From assembly GCF_000526795.1 (NCBI RefSeq), contig NZ_JAGT01000001.1, forward strand, positions 2,493,501 through 2,557,500: a DNA stretch of 64,000 nucleotides. The letters run 5' to 3'. Positions 1 through 7,553 of this stretch are shown in pieces (the stretch's first letter is position 1; each line of letters starts with the position of its first letter). A program made the translations under genes and the position numbers. Origin of the DNA: Ruminococcus flavefaciens AE3010. Its GTDB lineage: Bacteria; Bacillota; Clostridia; Oscillospirales; Ruminococcaceae. The notes beneath the pieces are model-generated. The model worked only from the letters and a program-made list of their open reading frames with translations, ran no database searches and was not told where the DNA came from.

Positions 1-140
1 TTGACGAGCAGCCCGAGCTTGCATCGGCATTCAGAGTTGAGAGCATACCCATGCTTGTGGTATTAAAGGACGGAAAGATAGTAAAGCAGGCTGTGGGACT
101 TCGTGATGAAGCAGCTTTGGTAGAACTGTTTACACTTTGA
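1..140 (+). CDS. Thioredoxin-like protein, C-terminal end (partial)
   Basis: The gene enters from the left edge; reading frame 3 gives 45 residues up to TGA at 138-140. The visible part contains the segment VESIPMLVVLKDGK, which is the typical thioredoxin cis-proline loop (Ile-Pro after a Val-x-Ser-Ile strand) followed by the beta-strand and the Gly-rich turn, then a closing helix ending ALVELFTL. The CxxC active site would lie upstream of the window, so whether this is a redox-active thioredoxin cannot be seen. A terminator hairpin follows seven bases after the stop. Confidence 0.75.
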   Translation, partial: DEQPELASAFRVESIPMLVVLKDGKIVKQAVGLRDEAALVELFTL

Positions 141-145
141 TGAAA

Positions 146-180
146 AAAGCTCACTGATGTGAAAATCAGTGGGCTTTATT
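146..180 (+). terminator. Rho-independent terminator of the thioredoxin-like gene
   Basis: A 12-base stem, 147-158 pairing with 165-176 (one G-T pair), around a short A-rich loop, followed by TTTATTATT. It directly follows the stop codon at 140. Confidence 0.8.
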
Positions 181-352
181 ATTGTAGGGGCGGATATTAT
201 CCGCCCGAAATGTAGGGGACGGCGCAGCTAACAGCTGCACGTACCCTCTGTCCTATGGACATCTCCCTGCACAGCAGGGAGTCACTCGACGTCACTTTAT
301 AATTTATGGGTTATTTGCGGAACGCCGAGGGCGGCGTTCCCTACAATTTTTT
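181..352. repeat. Intergenic mosaic of palindromic repeats (copy 1)
   Basis: This gap holds a TAGGGGCGG...CCGCCCG hairpin (183-208), a CCCTCTGTC...GACATCTCCCTG...CAGGGAGTC block (243-288) and a GGAACGCC...GGCGTTCC hairpin near 316-342. The same building blocks recur in most long gaps of the window in both orientations. No coding potential is evident. Confidence 0.8.
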
Positions 353-429
353 TTGGAAACTGCACGGAAATCATTTCCTTGATTGTATATATTAGTGAAG
401 CGACGCTTCCACGGAAAGGAGGAATTACC

Positions 430-924
430 ATGAATGACAATTCAGCGCTGTACGCATTCAATAAATTCGGCGATACGGTCCTGCGGACTGCCTTTGCTAT
501 GACGGGAAGCTACCCCGAAGCAGAGGACATCACTCAGGAGGTCTTTCTGACTCTCCATGCTAAGCCGCAGGAATTTGAGTCCGATGAACACATGAAAGCA
601 TGGCTGCTTCGGTCAGCCATTAACCGCTGCAAAAACCTGAGAAAAAGTGCCCGTATTATAAGAAATTCTCCCCTTGACGACGAGCTTGCAAACACTCTCA
701 GCTGCGAGTTCACACCGAGAGACAACGAGATAAGAGAGATGATAGCGAAGCTCCCCGAAAAATATTCATCGGTGATATTCCTCTACTACTATGAGGAGTA
801 CACCGTAAAGGAGATAGCTTCACTTCTCGGAAAGAACGAGAATACGGTCAGCTCGCTTTTGCAGCGCGGAAGAAAGAAACTGAAAACAGAGCTTGAAAAG
901 GAGGGCTATGTTTATGAGACCTAA
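430..924 (+). CDS. ECF-type RNA polymerase sigma factor
   Basis: A 164-residue sigma-70 family protein of ECF size. Region 2 lies at about residues 8-65, with the typical AxDITQEVFL core recognition segment (EAEDITQEVFLTL). Region 4 lies at about 105-158: the LPEKYSSVIFLYYYEEYTVKEIA stretch followed by the helix-turn-helix ENTVSSLLQRGRKKL. The ATG at 430 is chosen because AAAGGAGG (415-422) stands eight bases before it; the open frame runs further upstream but without a ribosome site. The stop at 922-924 overlaps the next gene, whose product looks like a membrane anti-sigma factor, so the two probably form a regulatory pair released by an envelope signal. The regulon is not visible. Confidence 0.9.
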   Translation: MNDNSALYAFNKFGDTVLRTAFAMTGSYPEAEDITQEVFLTLHAKPQEFESDEHMKAWLLRSAINRCKNLRKSARIIRNSPLDDELANTLSCEFTPRDNEIREMIAKLPEKYSSVIFLYYYEEYTVKEIASLLGKNENTVSSLLQRGRKKLKTELEKEGYVYET

Positions 925-2716
925 TGAGTATGACGAGCTTCTGAAAAAGATAAAGTGCAGCGATGATTTCCGCAAGCGTATGCAGGAAAAGCTCAGCTCT
1001 CCAAGCATAGAGGTGACAGAGTATGAGGACAGCGTAAGCGGTACAGAGGTCATCACAGCAAAACACAGCTGGGGCAGATTTGCGGCTATGGCAGCAGCAT
1101 TCGTACTTGTATGCGGAGCTGTGGGCGGCGGAGCATATCACCTTGCAAATACCAATAGAATAACAAAAGAAAGTTCTGATATATCAGAAATAAAAACAGA
1201 AGAAACAACAGAAGAAACAACTTCCATATTCAGCAAGCTTAAAGCAGAAAAAGAACTGTACCATGGTGACATGGTTTTTAAGCAGGATTCAGACGTAAAG
1301 TTTCGCAGTACAGGCTTGGATATTGAACCGTTCATAAGCTACATGGATCAGTTCAATATGGATAACGAGATAGACCAAGAGGATTTTGATGAAACAGGAA
1401 GAAGTATAACCATATATTTCTACGAAAAAAAGTGCGATGAAGAACTTAAAGCTAAGATCGAGCAGGCAGGTGACAGCGGAAAGGTAAGACTTTACGATGA
1501 AGAAAGCTATTCTTTCACGCTTTATAATAACGGCTGTTATACAATGACAGATACCGCAGAAAAAAGGACTACCTATCACTGCTTCAGCAACGGCGAAAAG
1601 GTGCTCAATGATATTCTTGAGATGTATGTTGACGATGAAATGCTTGAGCGTATCAACACAGTTTCAAAGACAGAAATGATGACAGCTCTCCAAAAAGGCT
1701 TTGACAACTATAACGACGGCAAAGCTTATTACTATCCTGCAAACTCAAACGAGCCCATAGATTGTATTGTCGGCGACCGCAGCGGCTTCAGGGACGAGCT
1801 CTGGGAGTTTGAATGGGAAAGAGCAGGTATACCGTCAGGTGATGTTGATTTCTATTATCTGGGCTTTACAATTAATGTTGACGGCTATATGCAGATCTAC
1901 GTTGACGATATGGAGAATAATTACAAACTGAAAAACGACAGCGATCTTGAAGCATTCAGAGCTGTTCTAAAAAAGCATCTCTCCGCAATTACTGAATTTG
2001 ATAATGTTACCCTTTCAAAGCAATATGTGCTTGATATGTTTGATGATAATTATACCGATGGTTCTGTTCTGTATAGCTTCTTCAACGGACAGATCACAGA
2101 AAACAGGAAATGTATCGTAAATGACGTTGACGGTCTTAAAAATGAGCTCTCTGATCTTGAATGGGTGGTATCCATAGGCTCAAGAGATGAAAATGAGGAG
2201 TTCAATGACTACTACAACTATGTTGCAGGAGTTAAAATAAGCCGAAACGGTTATATATATCCTGATAGCGGCAGTAAATATAATGCTGTTATCAAGCTTA
2301 AAAACGAAAGTGATCTTGAATTTTTCAGAAGCATCCTTGACACGCATATAGTACTCGATGATTATGGCAAAGTCGCTTCAAGGAGAGAGATACTTGATGC
2401 GTTTAATGAAGAATACAAGGGCGATATGGCAACATTCCATACCACTGACGGACAAGATGATAAGAGTAAAGTGTGTGTTGTTACCGATTATGATCTACTG
2501 AGAAATGAGCTTTCAAATCTTAAATGGTATAGCTGCAATACCGATGAAAAGGATATATACAGAGATTTCTATGTTGCAGGAGCTGTTATTAGCCGAAACG
2601 GCTACATCTACCCGCAGAGCGGAGATACACCTATGTGCGCATACAAGCTCATAAACGAAAACGACAAAGAGAGGCTCTGCGAGATACTGGACAAATATAT
2701 ACAAAATACAGAATGA
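914..2716 (+). CDS. Membrane-anchored anti-sigma-like protein with tandem extracytoplasmic modules
   Basis: A 600-residue protein that overlaps the sigma gene by 11 bases, which implies translational coupling. ATG 914 is preferred over ATG 908 because AGGAGGG (899-905) is eight bases away rather than two. Residues 1-53 are a soluble N-terminus, 55-77 a single membrane segment, then a Thr/Glu linker and about 500 outer residues. The outer part is built of similar modules of roughly 110 residues. In the last three the pattern D/Y-G-L-x-x-E-L-x-x-L/F-x-W, then SRNGYIYP or NVDGYMQIY, then LKNxSDLExF is repeated; the first copy is more diverged. No zinc anti-sigma motif (HxxxCxxC) is seen, so the anti-sigma role rests on gene order and topology. 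The modules are not recognised. Confidence 0.7.
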   Translation: MRPNEYDELLKKIKCSDDFRKRMQEKLSSPSIEVTEYEDSVSGTEVITAKHSWGRFAAMAAAFVLVCGAVGGGAYHLANTNRITKESSDISEIKTEETTEETTSIFSKLKAEKELYHGDMVFKQDSDVKFRSTGLDIEPFISYMDQFNMDNEIDQEDFDETGRSITIYFYEKKCDEELKAKIEQAGDSGKVRLYDEESYSFTLYNNGCYTMTDTAEKRTTYHCFSNGEKVLNDILEMYVDDEMLERINTVSKTEMMTALQKGFDNYNDGKAYYYPANSNEPIDCIVGDRSGFRDELWEFEWERAGIPSGDVDFYYLGFTINVDGYMQIYVDDMENNYKLKNDSDLEAFRAVLKKHLSAITEFDNVTLSKQYVLDMFDDNYTDGSVLYSFFNGQITENRKCIVNDVDGLKNELSDLEWVVSIGSRDENEEFNDYYNYVAGVKISRNGYIYPDSGSKYNAVIKLKNESDLEFFRSILDTHIVLDDYGKVASRREILDAFNEEYKGDMATFHTTDGQDDKSKVCVVTDYDLLRNELSNLKWYSCNTDEKDIYRDFYVAGAVISRNGYIYPQSGDTPMCAYKLINENDKERLCEILDKYIQNTE

Positions 2717-2735
2717 ATAAAAGAACATCTGAAAG

Positions 2736-2764
2736 TTGCTATTTTATAGATTATATGTTATAAT
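2736..2764 (+). promoter_or_regulatory. Sigma-A-type promoter for the exonuclease gene
   Basis: TTGCTA (2736-2741), 17-base spacer, TATAAT (2759-2764). The predicted start near 2771 coincides with the first base of a terminator-like hairpin. Confidence 0.7.
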
Positions 2765-2773
2765 ATAAGAAAG

Positions 2774-2809
2774 TCTCCGCAGTCGGTATGGCTGCGGAGA
2801 AATTTTTTC
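2774..2809 (+). terminator. Terminator-like hairpin between the anti-sigma gene and xth
   Basis: Stem TCTCCGCAG (2774-2782) with CTGCGGAGA (2792-2800), followed by AATTTTTT. It would end transcripts from the sigma operon, but it also lies at the very start of the transcript from the promoter at 2736-2764. Confidence 0.7.
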
Positions 2810-2821
2810 GGAGGTATAACA

Positions 2822-3568
2822 ATGAAGCTCATATCATGGAACGTCAACGGCTTCCGCGCCTGCCTGCAAAAGGGCTTTGAGGACTTCTTCAAGGCTGCGG
2901 ACGCTGATATATTCTGCTTGCAGGAAACAAAAATGCAGCCCGATCAGGCGGACTTCACGCCCGAGGGCTACCACATATACTTTCACAGCGCCGTAAAGAA
3001 AGGCTACTCGGGAACGGCTGTATTCAGCAAGACCGAGCCCCTGTCCGTTACATACGGCATAAACGGCACTCACCTTGACGAGGGGCGCGTCATCACCTGC
3101 GAGTACGAGGACTTCTACTTCGTGTGCTGCTATGTTCCCAACGCACAGGACGGTCTGAAGCGTATCGACTACCGCATGGAGTTCGAGGACGACATGAGGG
3201 CTTATCTCTCGGAGCTCGACAAAAAGAAGCCCGTTATCTACTGCGGCGACCTCAATGTAGCTCATGAGGAGATAGACCTGAAAAATCCCAAGACCAACCG
3301 CGGCAACGCAGGCTTCTCAGACGAGGAGCGCGGCAAGTTCACGGAGCTTTTAGGAGCAGGCTTTGCGGATACCTTCCGCAGGCTCTATCCCGATACGGTT
3401 ACGTATTCGTGGTGGTCGTACCGCTTCAAGGCACGCGAAAAGAACGCAGGCTGGCGTATAGACTATTTCGTGGTGTCGGAGCGCCTTATGGAGCGCGTGA
3501 AGAACTCGGAGATACTCACGGATATCATGGGCAGCGACCATTGCCCTGTTATGCTGACCGTTGAATAA
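2822..3568 (+). CDS. xth: Exodeoxyribonuclease III / AP endonuclease
   Basis: A 248-residue enzyme of the endonuclease/exonuclease/phosphatase fold, the usual length for the family. The N-terminus MKLISWNVNGFRA and the LQETKMQ segment (metal-binding Glu near residue 38) are diagnostic; further on are the YCGDLNVAHEEIDL segment (Asp-Asn catalytic pair), WWSYR, WRIDYF and the closing GSDHCPV with the catalytic Asp-His. Its role is cutting abasic sites in base-excision repair and removing 3' blocks. The start has CGGAGG eight bases upstream. It is a single-gene unit, followed by an intergenic repeat array. Confidence 0.95.
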   Translation: MKLISWNVNGFRACLQKGFEDFFKAADADIFCLQETKMQPDQADFTPEGYHIYFHSAVKKGYSGTAVFSKTEPLSVTYGINGTHLDEGRVITCEYEDFYFVCCYVPNAQDGLKRIDYRMEFEDDMRAYLSELDKKKPVIYCGDLNVAHEEIDLKNPKTNRGNAGFSDEERGKFTELLGAGFADTFRRLYPDTVTYSWWSYRFKAREKNAGWRIDYFVVSERLMERVKNSEILTDIMGSDHCPVMLTVE

Positions 3569-3788
3569 GTAGGGGCGGTGACTCCCTGCACAGCAGGGAG
3601 TCACTCGACGTCCCGCAGGTCACGATAAAAACATAATGAACCGAATGTAGGGGCTGCCAAAGGCAGCCCGTCTAAATTTCATAGAAAACTGCGGGCGCCC
3701 AAAGGGCGCCCCTACAAAGGGCTGTCGAGGACGCCAGCTCCTACAAATTACTGATCACTTAGGGGCGCTTGAACAGCGCCCCTACATT
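3569..3788. repeat. Intergenic mosaic of palindromic repeats (copy 2)
   Basis: Four hairpin units: TAGGGGCGGTGACTCC... with an inverted CTCCCTG/CAGGGAG, a GGGGCTGCC/GGCAGCCC unit, a GCGGGCGCCC/GGGCGCCCC unit and TAGGGGCGC/GCGCCCCTA at 3761-3785. The order and spacer words (AAACATAATGAAC, CATAGAAA) match copy 7 near 42.1 kb. Confidence 0.8.
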
Positions 3789-4091
3789 TTATGTTCCAAA
3801 AGTCTTTTTAAAGCTCAGGTAATTCCGTCCGTCCTCCTTGCCGTATATGGCAAAGCACACATTGTCAAAGCGGCTTGCGGCAGCAAAGGAGTCCTCGGTG
3901 GTAACTGTGATGCTGCACATATCTCCCTCGGGTACAGCGGTTGTTTTCACAAGCTCCGACCCTCTTTCGGGGGACCATATCTCAACGGCTGTGAAGTCAT
4001 TTTTCGGCAGATCTATACGTTTTCCGCCCACCTCGTAAAAGCCCTCGGCGGTTATTTTTATAGTCTCGTTTGCGACAGAAATATTATTCAT
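3789..4091 (-). CDS. Small protein resembling the ends of microbial PARG (DUF2263/TIGR02452) without its core
   Basis: A 100-residue protein. The start at 4091 has GGGAG just upstream and fits the promoter at 4114-4142, which excludes the longer frame. The N-terminal part, ANETIKITAEGFYEVGG then KRIDL, resembles the opening of bacterial poly(ADP-ribose) glycohydrolase proteins (xxETLxIxExGxYxxxxGxxVDI), and the middle ITVTTEDSFAAA resembles the strand that precedes the catalytic domain there. The Gly-rich catalytic loop expected next is missing; the sequence passes straight to a FAIYGKED...FKKTFG ending like the family's C-terminus. This may be a deletion derivative or a small stand-alone relative. 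This is inference from remembered family patterns. Confidence 0.5.
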   Translation of the reverse strand: MNNISVANETIKITAEGFYEVGGKRIDLPKNDFTAVEIWSPERGSELVKTTAVPEGDMCSITVTTEDSFAAASRFDNVCFAIYGKEDGRNYLSFKKTFGT

Positions 4092-4113
4092 ACGGATACT
4101 CCCTTTTTTATTG

Positions 4114-4142
4114 ATTATACAGTACCTCAGAGCTGTTGTCAA
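4114..4142 (-). promoter_or_regulatory. Promoter of the PARG-like small gene
   Basis: On the minus strand TTGACA (4142-4137), 17-base spacer, TATAAT (4119-4114), an exact consensus pair, 22 bases upstream of the chosen start at 4091. Confidence 0.85.
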
Positions 4143-4200
4143 GCTATGGTCAATAATGCAACATCTTTATTGCATATAATCTCTTTTGTGCACAAGACAG

Positions 4201-4230
4201 TTGAAATGATGCGATATACCGTGATATAAT
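4201..4230 (+). promoter_or_regulatory. Promoter of the GH5 glycosidase gene
   Basis: TTGAAA (4201-4206), 18-base spacer, TATAAT (4225-4230), 39 bases before the start codon. It diverges from the promoter of the neighbouring small gene. Confidence 0.75.
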
Positions 4231-4269
4231 ATATGTAACAATTATGCAGCTAAGGAAGGAGACCGAGAG

Positions 4270-5460
4270 ATGAGAAAGAACGGCCATGGGGATTATAAGG
4301 TCTCAGCTGCGGATATTGCAGAGAAAATGGGAGCAGGGTGGAATTACGGAAATACCCTCGAAGCCAATTTCGACGGAGAGCCGAACGAAACTGTATGGGG
4401 CAACCCAAGGGCTTCTCAGGAAATGGTTGATGCCGTTGCAGATGCAGGCTTCGGAACAGTCCGCATACCCATTTCGTATCTTAACAAAATAGACGACAGC
4501 AACGGCTTCAAGATAGATACACAATGGCTGGAGCGCATTGCTGAGGTAGTGGATTACTGCTACAACAGGGGACTTTTTGTTATTATCAATATCCACGGCG
4601 ACGGCTACCATACTATCAACGGCAGCTGGCTTCTCTGTGACGGAGACGATCAGATCTTTATCAAGGAAAAATACGCGGCGGTATGGCGCCAGATAGCAGA
4701 GCGCTTCGCCGATTACGATGAGCACCTCATATTCGAGAACATGAACGAGGTCTTTGACGGTGTATACCACGAGCCCGTACCCGAATACTATGAGAATATC
4801 AACGACTACGCCCAGATATTCGTGAATACTGTCCGCAGTACAGGGGGGAACAACACTCACCGCTGGCTGCTTATAGCAGGCTGGAACACGGACATAAACT
4901 ATACCTGCGGCGGCTACGGCTTTCATCTGCCCGATGACAGCATGAGTACTGCCGACGAGAACAGGCTGATACTGTCTGTTCACTGCTACGACCCGTGGGA
5001 CTACTGCGGCGACGACCACAAGAAGATATTTCTCTGGGGCGAAAAGGGACAGGAGATAATCGAGCTCAGCCACGCCGATCCCTGCAATATGGCAGAATGG
5101 GGCGACGAGGAGCACATAAAGGCTCAGTTCTCAAAGCTGAAGAGGAAGTACATAGACAAGGGCATACCTGTTGTAATGGGCGAGTTCGGCTGCATAGACA
5201 GAACACACGAGGAGCTCCCCGACAGGATAGCCGAGAACCGCGCCTACTACGACGGCTTTGTGGCAGGTACAGCGGCGCAGAACGGCATAACTCCCGTTTA
5301 CTGGGATAACGGCTACAACGGCAAGCACGGTTTCGGACTTTTCGACCGCCGAACTCTTACACAGACTCAGCCCGAGCTTATCGAGGCAATAGTCTGCGGC
5401 GTGAAGAACAAGGACCCCATGTCGGGACGAAGCGCATTGATACACAGATATACAGTATGA
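4270..5460 (+). CDS. Glycoside hydrolase family 5 endoglucanase-like, no signal peptide
   Basis: A 396-residue TIM-barrel glycosidase. GWNYGNTLEA near residue 23, TVRIPISY near 63, NIHGDGYH near 107, FENMNEVFDG with the acid/base Glu160, the active-site SVHCYDPW (His238, Tyr240), and VVMGEFGCID with the nucleophile Glu305, then PVYWDNG (Trp345). These are the GH5 signatures (subfamily 4 type), acting on beta-1,4-glucan or xyloglucan. The first residues are MRKNGHGDYKVSAAD, with no hydrophobic signal segment, dockerin or carbohydrate-binding module, so the enzyme probably works in the cytosol on imported oligosaccharides. AAGGAAGGAG lies before the ATG. A terminator follows at once, so it is monocistronic. 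Confidence 0.92.
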   Translation: MRKNGHGDYKVSAADIAEKMGAGWNYGNTLEANFDGEPNETVWGNPRASQEMVDAVADAGFGTVRIPISYLNKIDDSNGFKIDTQWLERIAEVVDYCYNRGLFVIINIHGDGYHTINGSWLLCDGDDQIFIKEKYAAVWRQIAERFADYDEHLIFENMNEVFDGVYHEPVPEYYENINDYAQIFVNTVRSTGGNNTHRWLLIAGWNTDINYTCGGYGFHLPDDSMSTADENRLILSVHCYDPWDYCGDDHKKIFLWGEKGQEIIELSHADPCNMAEWGDEEHIKAQFSKLKRKYIDKGIPVVMGEFGCIDRTHEELPDRIAENRAYYDGFVAGTAAQNGITPVYWDNGYNGKHGFGLFDRRTLTQTQPELIEAIVCGVKNKDPMSGRSALIHRYTV

Positions 5461-5463
5461 GTG

Positions 5464-5503
5464 AACAGCCATAAGGAGCTATCCTTTATGGCTGTTTTTT
5501 TTG
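5464..5503 (+). terminator. Terminator of the GH5 gene
   Basis: Stem AACAGCCATAAGG/CCTTTATGGCTGTT (5464-5496, one mismatch) followed by eight T. Confidence 0.9.
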
Positions 5504-5519
5504 TCCAATACTCAATTTC

Positions 5520-5760
5520 ATTAAGGAACGCCCTCTCTTGCAGGGCGTTCCCTCTTGAAAAACAGTCCACCGGACTGTTTTTCAATTCACCCTTTGCGGA
5601 GCGCCTGACGTAATCGGGGTGACTCCCCATAAAATGGGGAGATGTCAACTTCGTTGACAGAGGGGACGGGTTGGTTAAGCTTTGCCCCGAACCCCACCAG
5701 AGGCGCTGCCTCTGGACTCTGCCAAAGGAACACAGTCCCTTTGGAATCCCTTTCATGGTA
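5520..5760. repeat. Intergenic repeat array with portable terminator (copy 3)
   Basis: It starts with hairpin GGAACGCCCT/AGGGCGTTCC (5525-5551), then the near-perfect palindrome GAAAAACAGTCC/GGACTGTTTTTC (5557-5583), which has A-tract and T-tract flanks and so could terminate transcription in both directions. Next comes a GTGACTCCCC...GGGGAGATGTC...GACAGAGGGGAC block and a GC-rich tail ending CCCTTTGGAATCCC. The open frames that cross this array follow repeat sequence and are not considered genes. Confidence 0.8.
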
Positions 5761-5833
5761 TGAACTTACTTTTTGCGCAAAAAACACCTGCTTTGAGAAA
5801 CAGAAAAAATTATTGAAAAACGATAATTTTCTA

Positions 5834-5862
5834 TTGACAAATGATATTTTATGTGTTATACT
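5834..5862 (+). promoter_or_regulatory. Promoter of the lipoprotein / DUF2975 cluster
   Basis: TTGACA (5834-5839), 17-base spacer, TATACT (5857-5862), 40 bases before the lipoprotein start. No other strong promoter is seen before 9.5 kb, so the following genes may be one transcript. Confidence 0.85.
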
Positions 5863-5902
5863 ATAGTCACAGTAAGAAATATGATACCGCGGAGGTGGTA
5901 AC

Positions 5903-6343
5903 ATGAAGCGTTTATTGCTTGTAGCTGTCATTGGTTTGACTGTATTTATGGCATGGGGCTGCGGAAACGGTATAAACTACGAACTGCCCGATGAACCTAT
6001 AAAATTCAGCACTCAGACCTTTGTTTCTCCTGTAGATAAGAACGATACATACAGCGCCATAAAGTATAACGACAGGCTTTATATCCCTTACGGAACATTG
6101 GACAAGACACTTAAAGGCGACGATGTGGGTGAGTGTCTCGGTTATATAGTTCAGGACGGCGTCGCTGACAAAAATACGAGGGTATATGTCCTTACTGCTG
6201 ATAAGGACGTTAATTATCTTGCAGAGATAAACACCGAGGGCTTTATGGATCAGCCCATATTTTTAAGGGCAGAGGATACCATAGGAAAGAATATTGATAC
6301 TCCGTCATATATTGATAGCCTTAATTACGACATATGGCGATGA
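5903..6343 (+). CDS. Small secreted protein, possible lipoprotein
   Basis: A 146-residue protein with a short basic start (MKRLL), a hydrophobic segment to residue 18 and a cysteine at residue 20 in the context MAWGC. That is close to a lipobox but has Trp at the -2 position, so lipid anchoring is likely rather than certain. The mature part (IKYNDRLYIPYG, GECLGYIVQDG) is a compact polar domain I do not recognise; it has no catalytic motif. The ribosome site GGAGG is at 5891-5895. It is the first gene of a cluster of membrane proteins of unknown job. Confidence 0.6.
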   Translation: MKRLLLVAVIGLTVFMAWGCGNGINYELPDEPIKFSTQTFVSPVDKNDTYSAIKYNDRLYIPYGTLDKTLKGDDVGECLGYIVQDGVADKNTRVYVLTADKDVNYLAEINTEGFMDQPIFLRAEDTIGKNIDTPSYIDSLNYDIWR

Positions 6344-6366
6344 ATAAATATAAAGGAGCATTTATT

Positions 6367-6834
6367 ATGTGGAACAAGGACAAATCACTTTTTTTATCGC
6401 GGATACTGACTGTTGTGGCAGCCTTTGCAGCTGTGTTCGTAGCATTCTTTATCCCCACCATTGCAGACTGGTACAGGTACGAAATGGCTTTTGAAGCCGA
6501 GAGCGTTTTCTCAAGAGATACAATGTTTCTTCCCATGTGCGTGACGCTTTATATCTGTGATGTACTTGCACTTCTTGCATTGTGGAACCTGCATATCCTG
6601 CTGAAAAATATCAGTAAGGACCAGGTGTTCATTCCAAAGAACACCGCTTGTCTCAGGTGGATATCATGGATTTGCATGGGCGTGGGAGCAGTTCTCATGC
6701 TGTTCGGTCTGTGGAGCTCCATATTCGCATTCTTCGGAATGTGCGCAGTAATGTTCGGACTCATTATGAGAGTCCTCAAAAACGTATTTGAAAAGGCAGT
6801 AGAGATAAAGTCGGAAAACGACTTTACTATATAA
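6367..6834 (+). CDS. DUF2975 family four-helix membrane protein
   Basis: A 155-residue protein with four membrane segments (about 9-31, 54-78, 91-113 and 115-135) and the typical closing motif EIKSENDFTI, which in DUF2975 proteins reads ELKEENDLTI. The ATG at 6367 is chosen because AAAGGAG lies eight bases before it; the open frame begins earlier without such a site. DUF2975 genes are commonly followed by a gene for a very small Cro/C1-type regulator, exactly as here. The function of the pair is unknown; the usual inference is that the membrane protein modulates its regulator. Confidence 0.85.
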   Translation: MWNKDKSLFLSRILTVVAAFAAVFVAFFIPTIADWYRYEMAFEAESVFSRDTMFLPMCVTLYICDVLALLALWNLHILLKNISKDQVFIPKNTACLRWISWICMGVGAVLMLFGLWSSIFAFFGMCAVMFGLIMRVLKNVFEKAVEIKSENDFTI

Positions 6835-6849
6835 CGGGAGGTGTTTTTC

Positions 6850-7056
6850 ATGCCGATTATTGTAAATCTTGATGTAATGATGGCAAAGAGAAAAATATCC
6901 TCTCAGGATCTTGCGGAAAAGGTGGGTATCACTACCGCCAATCTCTCTATACTGAAAACAGGCAAGGCAAAGGCAGTCCGCTTCTCAACTCTGGAAAGGA
7001 TATGCGACGAGCTTGACTGCCAGCCGGGAGATATACTTGAATACAAAAGAGAGTAA
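6850..7056 (+). CDS. Small Cro/C1-type (YozG-like) DNA-binding regulator
   Basis: A 68-residue helix-turn-helix protein. The start MPIIVNLDVMMAKRKIS is the family signature, followed by the DNA-binding pair LAEKVGITTANLSILKTGKAKAVRFSTL, and the closing CDELDCQPGDILEY. GGGAGG stands eight bases before ATG 6850, which therefore wins over the longer frame from 6841. It is separated from the DUF2975 gene by 15 bases, and such pairs are conserved in Firmicutes. Confidence 0.9.
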   Translation: MPIIVNLDVMMAKRKISSQDLAEKVGITTANLSILKTGKAKAVRFSTLERICDELDCQPGDILEYKRE

Positions 7057-7066
7057 GGGCTGAACT

Positions 7067-7165
7067 ATGATAATGAAAATATTGAAAAGAGCAGTCGCGG
7101 TATTATTCATTTTCGGAGTTGTATGTGCAGTTTTCTTTGTGATACAGATGATAAGATACAGCTGA
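7067..7165 (+). CDS. Single-span membrane peptide of 32 residues
   Basis: This frame begins ten bases after the HTH gene: ATG at 7067, stop TGA 7163-7165. The translation is MIMKILKRAVAVLF followed by IFGVVCAVFFVIQMIRYS: a basic start, one hydrophobic helix of about 20 residues and a short basic tail. AAGGG (7055-7059) overlaps the preceding stop and is at a suitable distance. It is too small for domain assignment. It could be a small membrane regulator or a chance frame; its position in a tight cluster of membrane genes favours a real gene. Confidence 0.5.
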   Translation: MIMKILKRAVAVLFIFGVVCAVFFVIQMIRYS

Positions 7166-7255
7166 GACAAACGGATATACCGCATAAGTTCGGTACTGCG
7201 GCAAATGCTAAGCATACTATGCAGATATTTATAATATGTAAAAGGAGGCGCTGTT

Positions 7256-7552
7256 ATGAAAAAGAATATTGCTGTAAAGCGTGAGCTCAGATGCACATAC
7301 GGTATTGATATTGCACTTTGCGTGCTGAATTTTCTCATCTGCACCACACTTTGCTGGGGTGGAGCTCCATGGCTGAATATTGCAGGAGTAGTTGCCTTTG
7401 TAACAGCTCTTCTGCCGCTGACCGTTAAGCGTATGTACTACAGGGACGAGGTAAATCCCAAGTCCGTGGAAGTTATAATGATCGTGTACAGAATTTCTCA
7501 GGTCATGCTTATGATGTACGGTATAGACTATTTTCTGATAGCGGGTGTATGA
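7256..7552 (+). CDS. Small membrane protein of unknown function
   Basis: A 98-residue protein with a basic start (MKKNIAVKRELRCTYGID) and three hydrophobic segments near residues 18-33, 40-58 and 72-96. AAAAGGAGG precedes the ATG. The stop TGA overlaps the region of the next start, so the two are translationally coupled. I do not recognise the family; no charged residues inside the helices suggest transport. Confidence 0.65.
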   Translation: MKKNIAVKRELRCTYGIDIALCVLNFLICTTLCWGGAPWLNIAGVVAFVTALLPLTVKRMYYRDEVNPKSVEVIMIVYRISQVMLMMYGIDYFLIAGV

Positions 7553-7553
7553 T

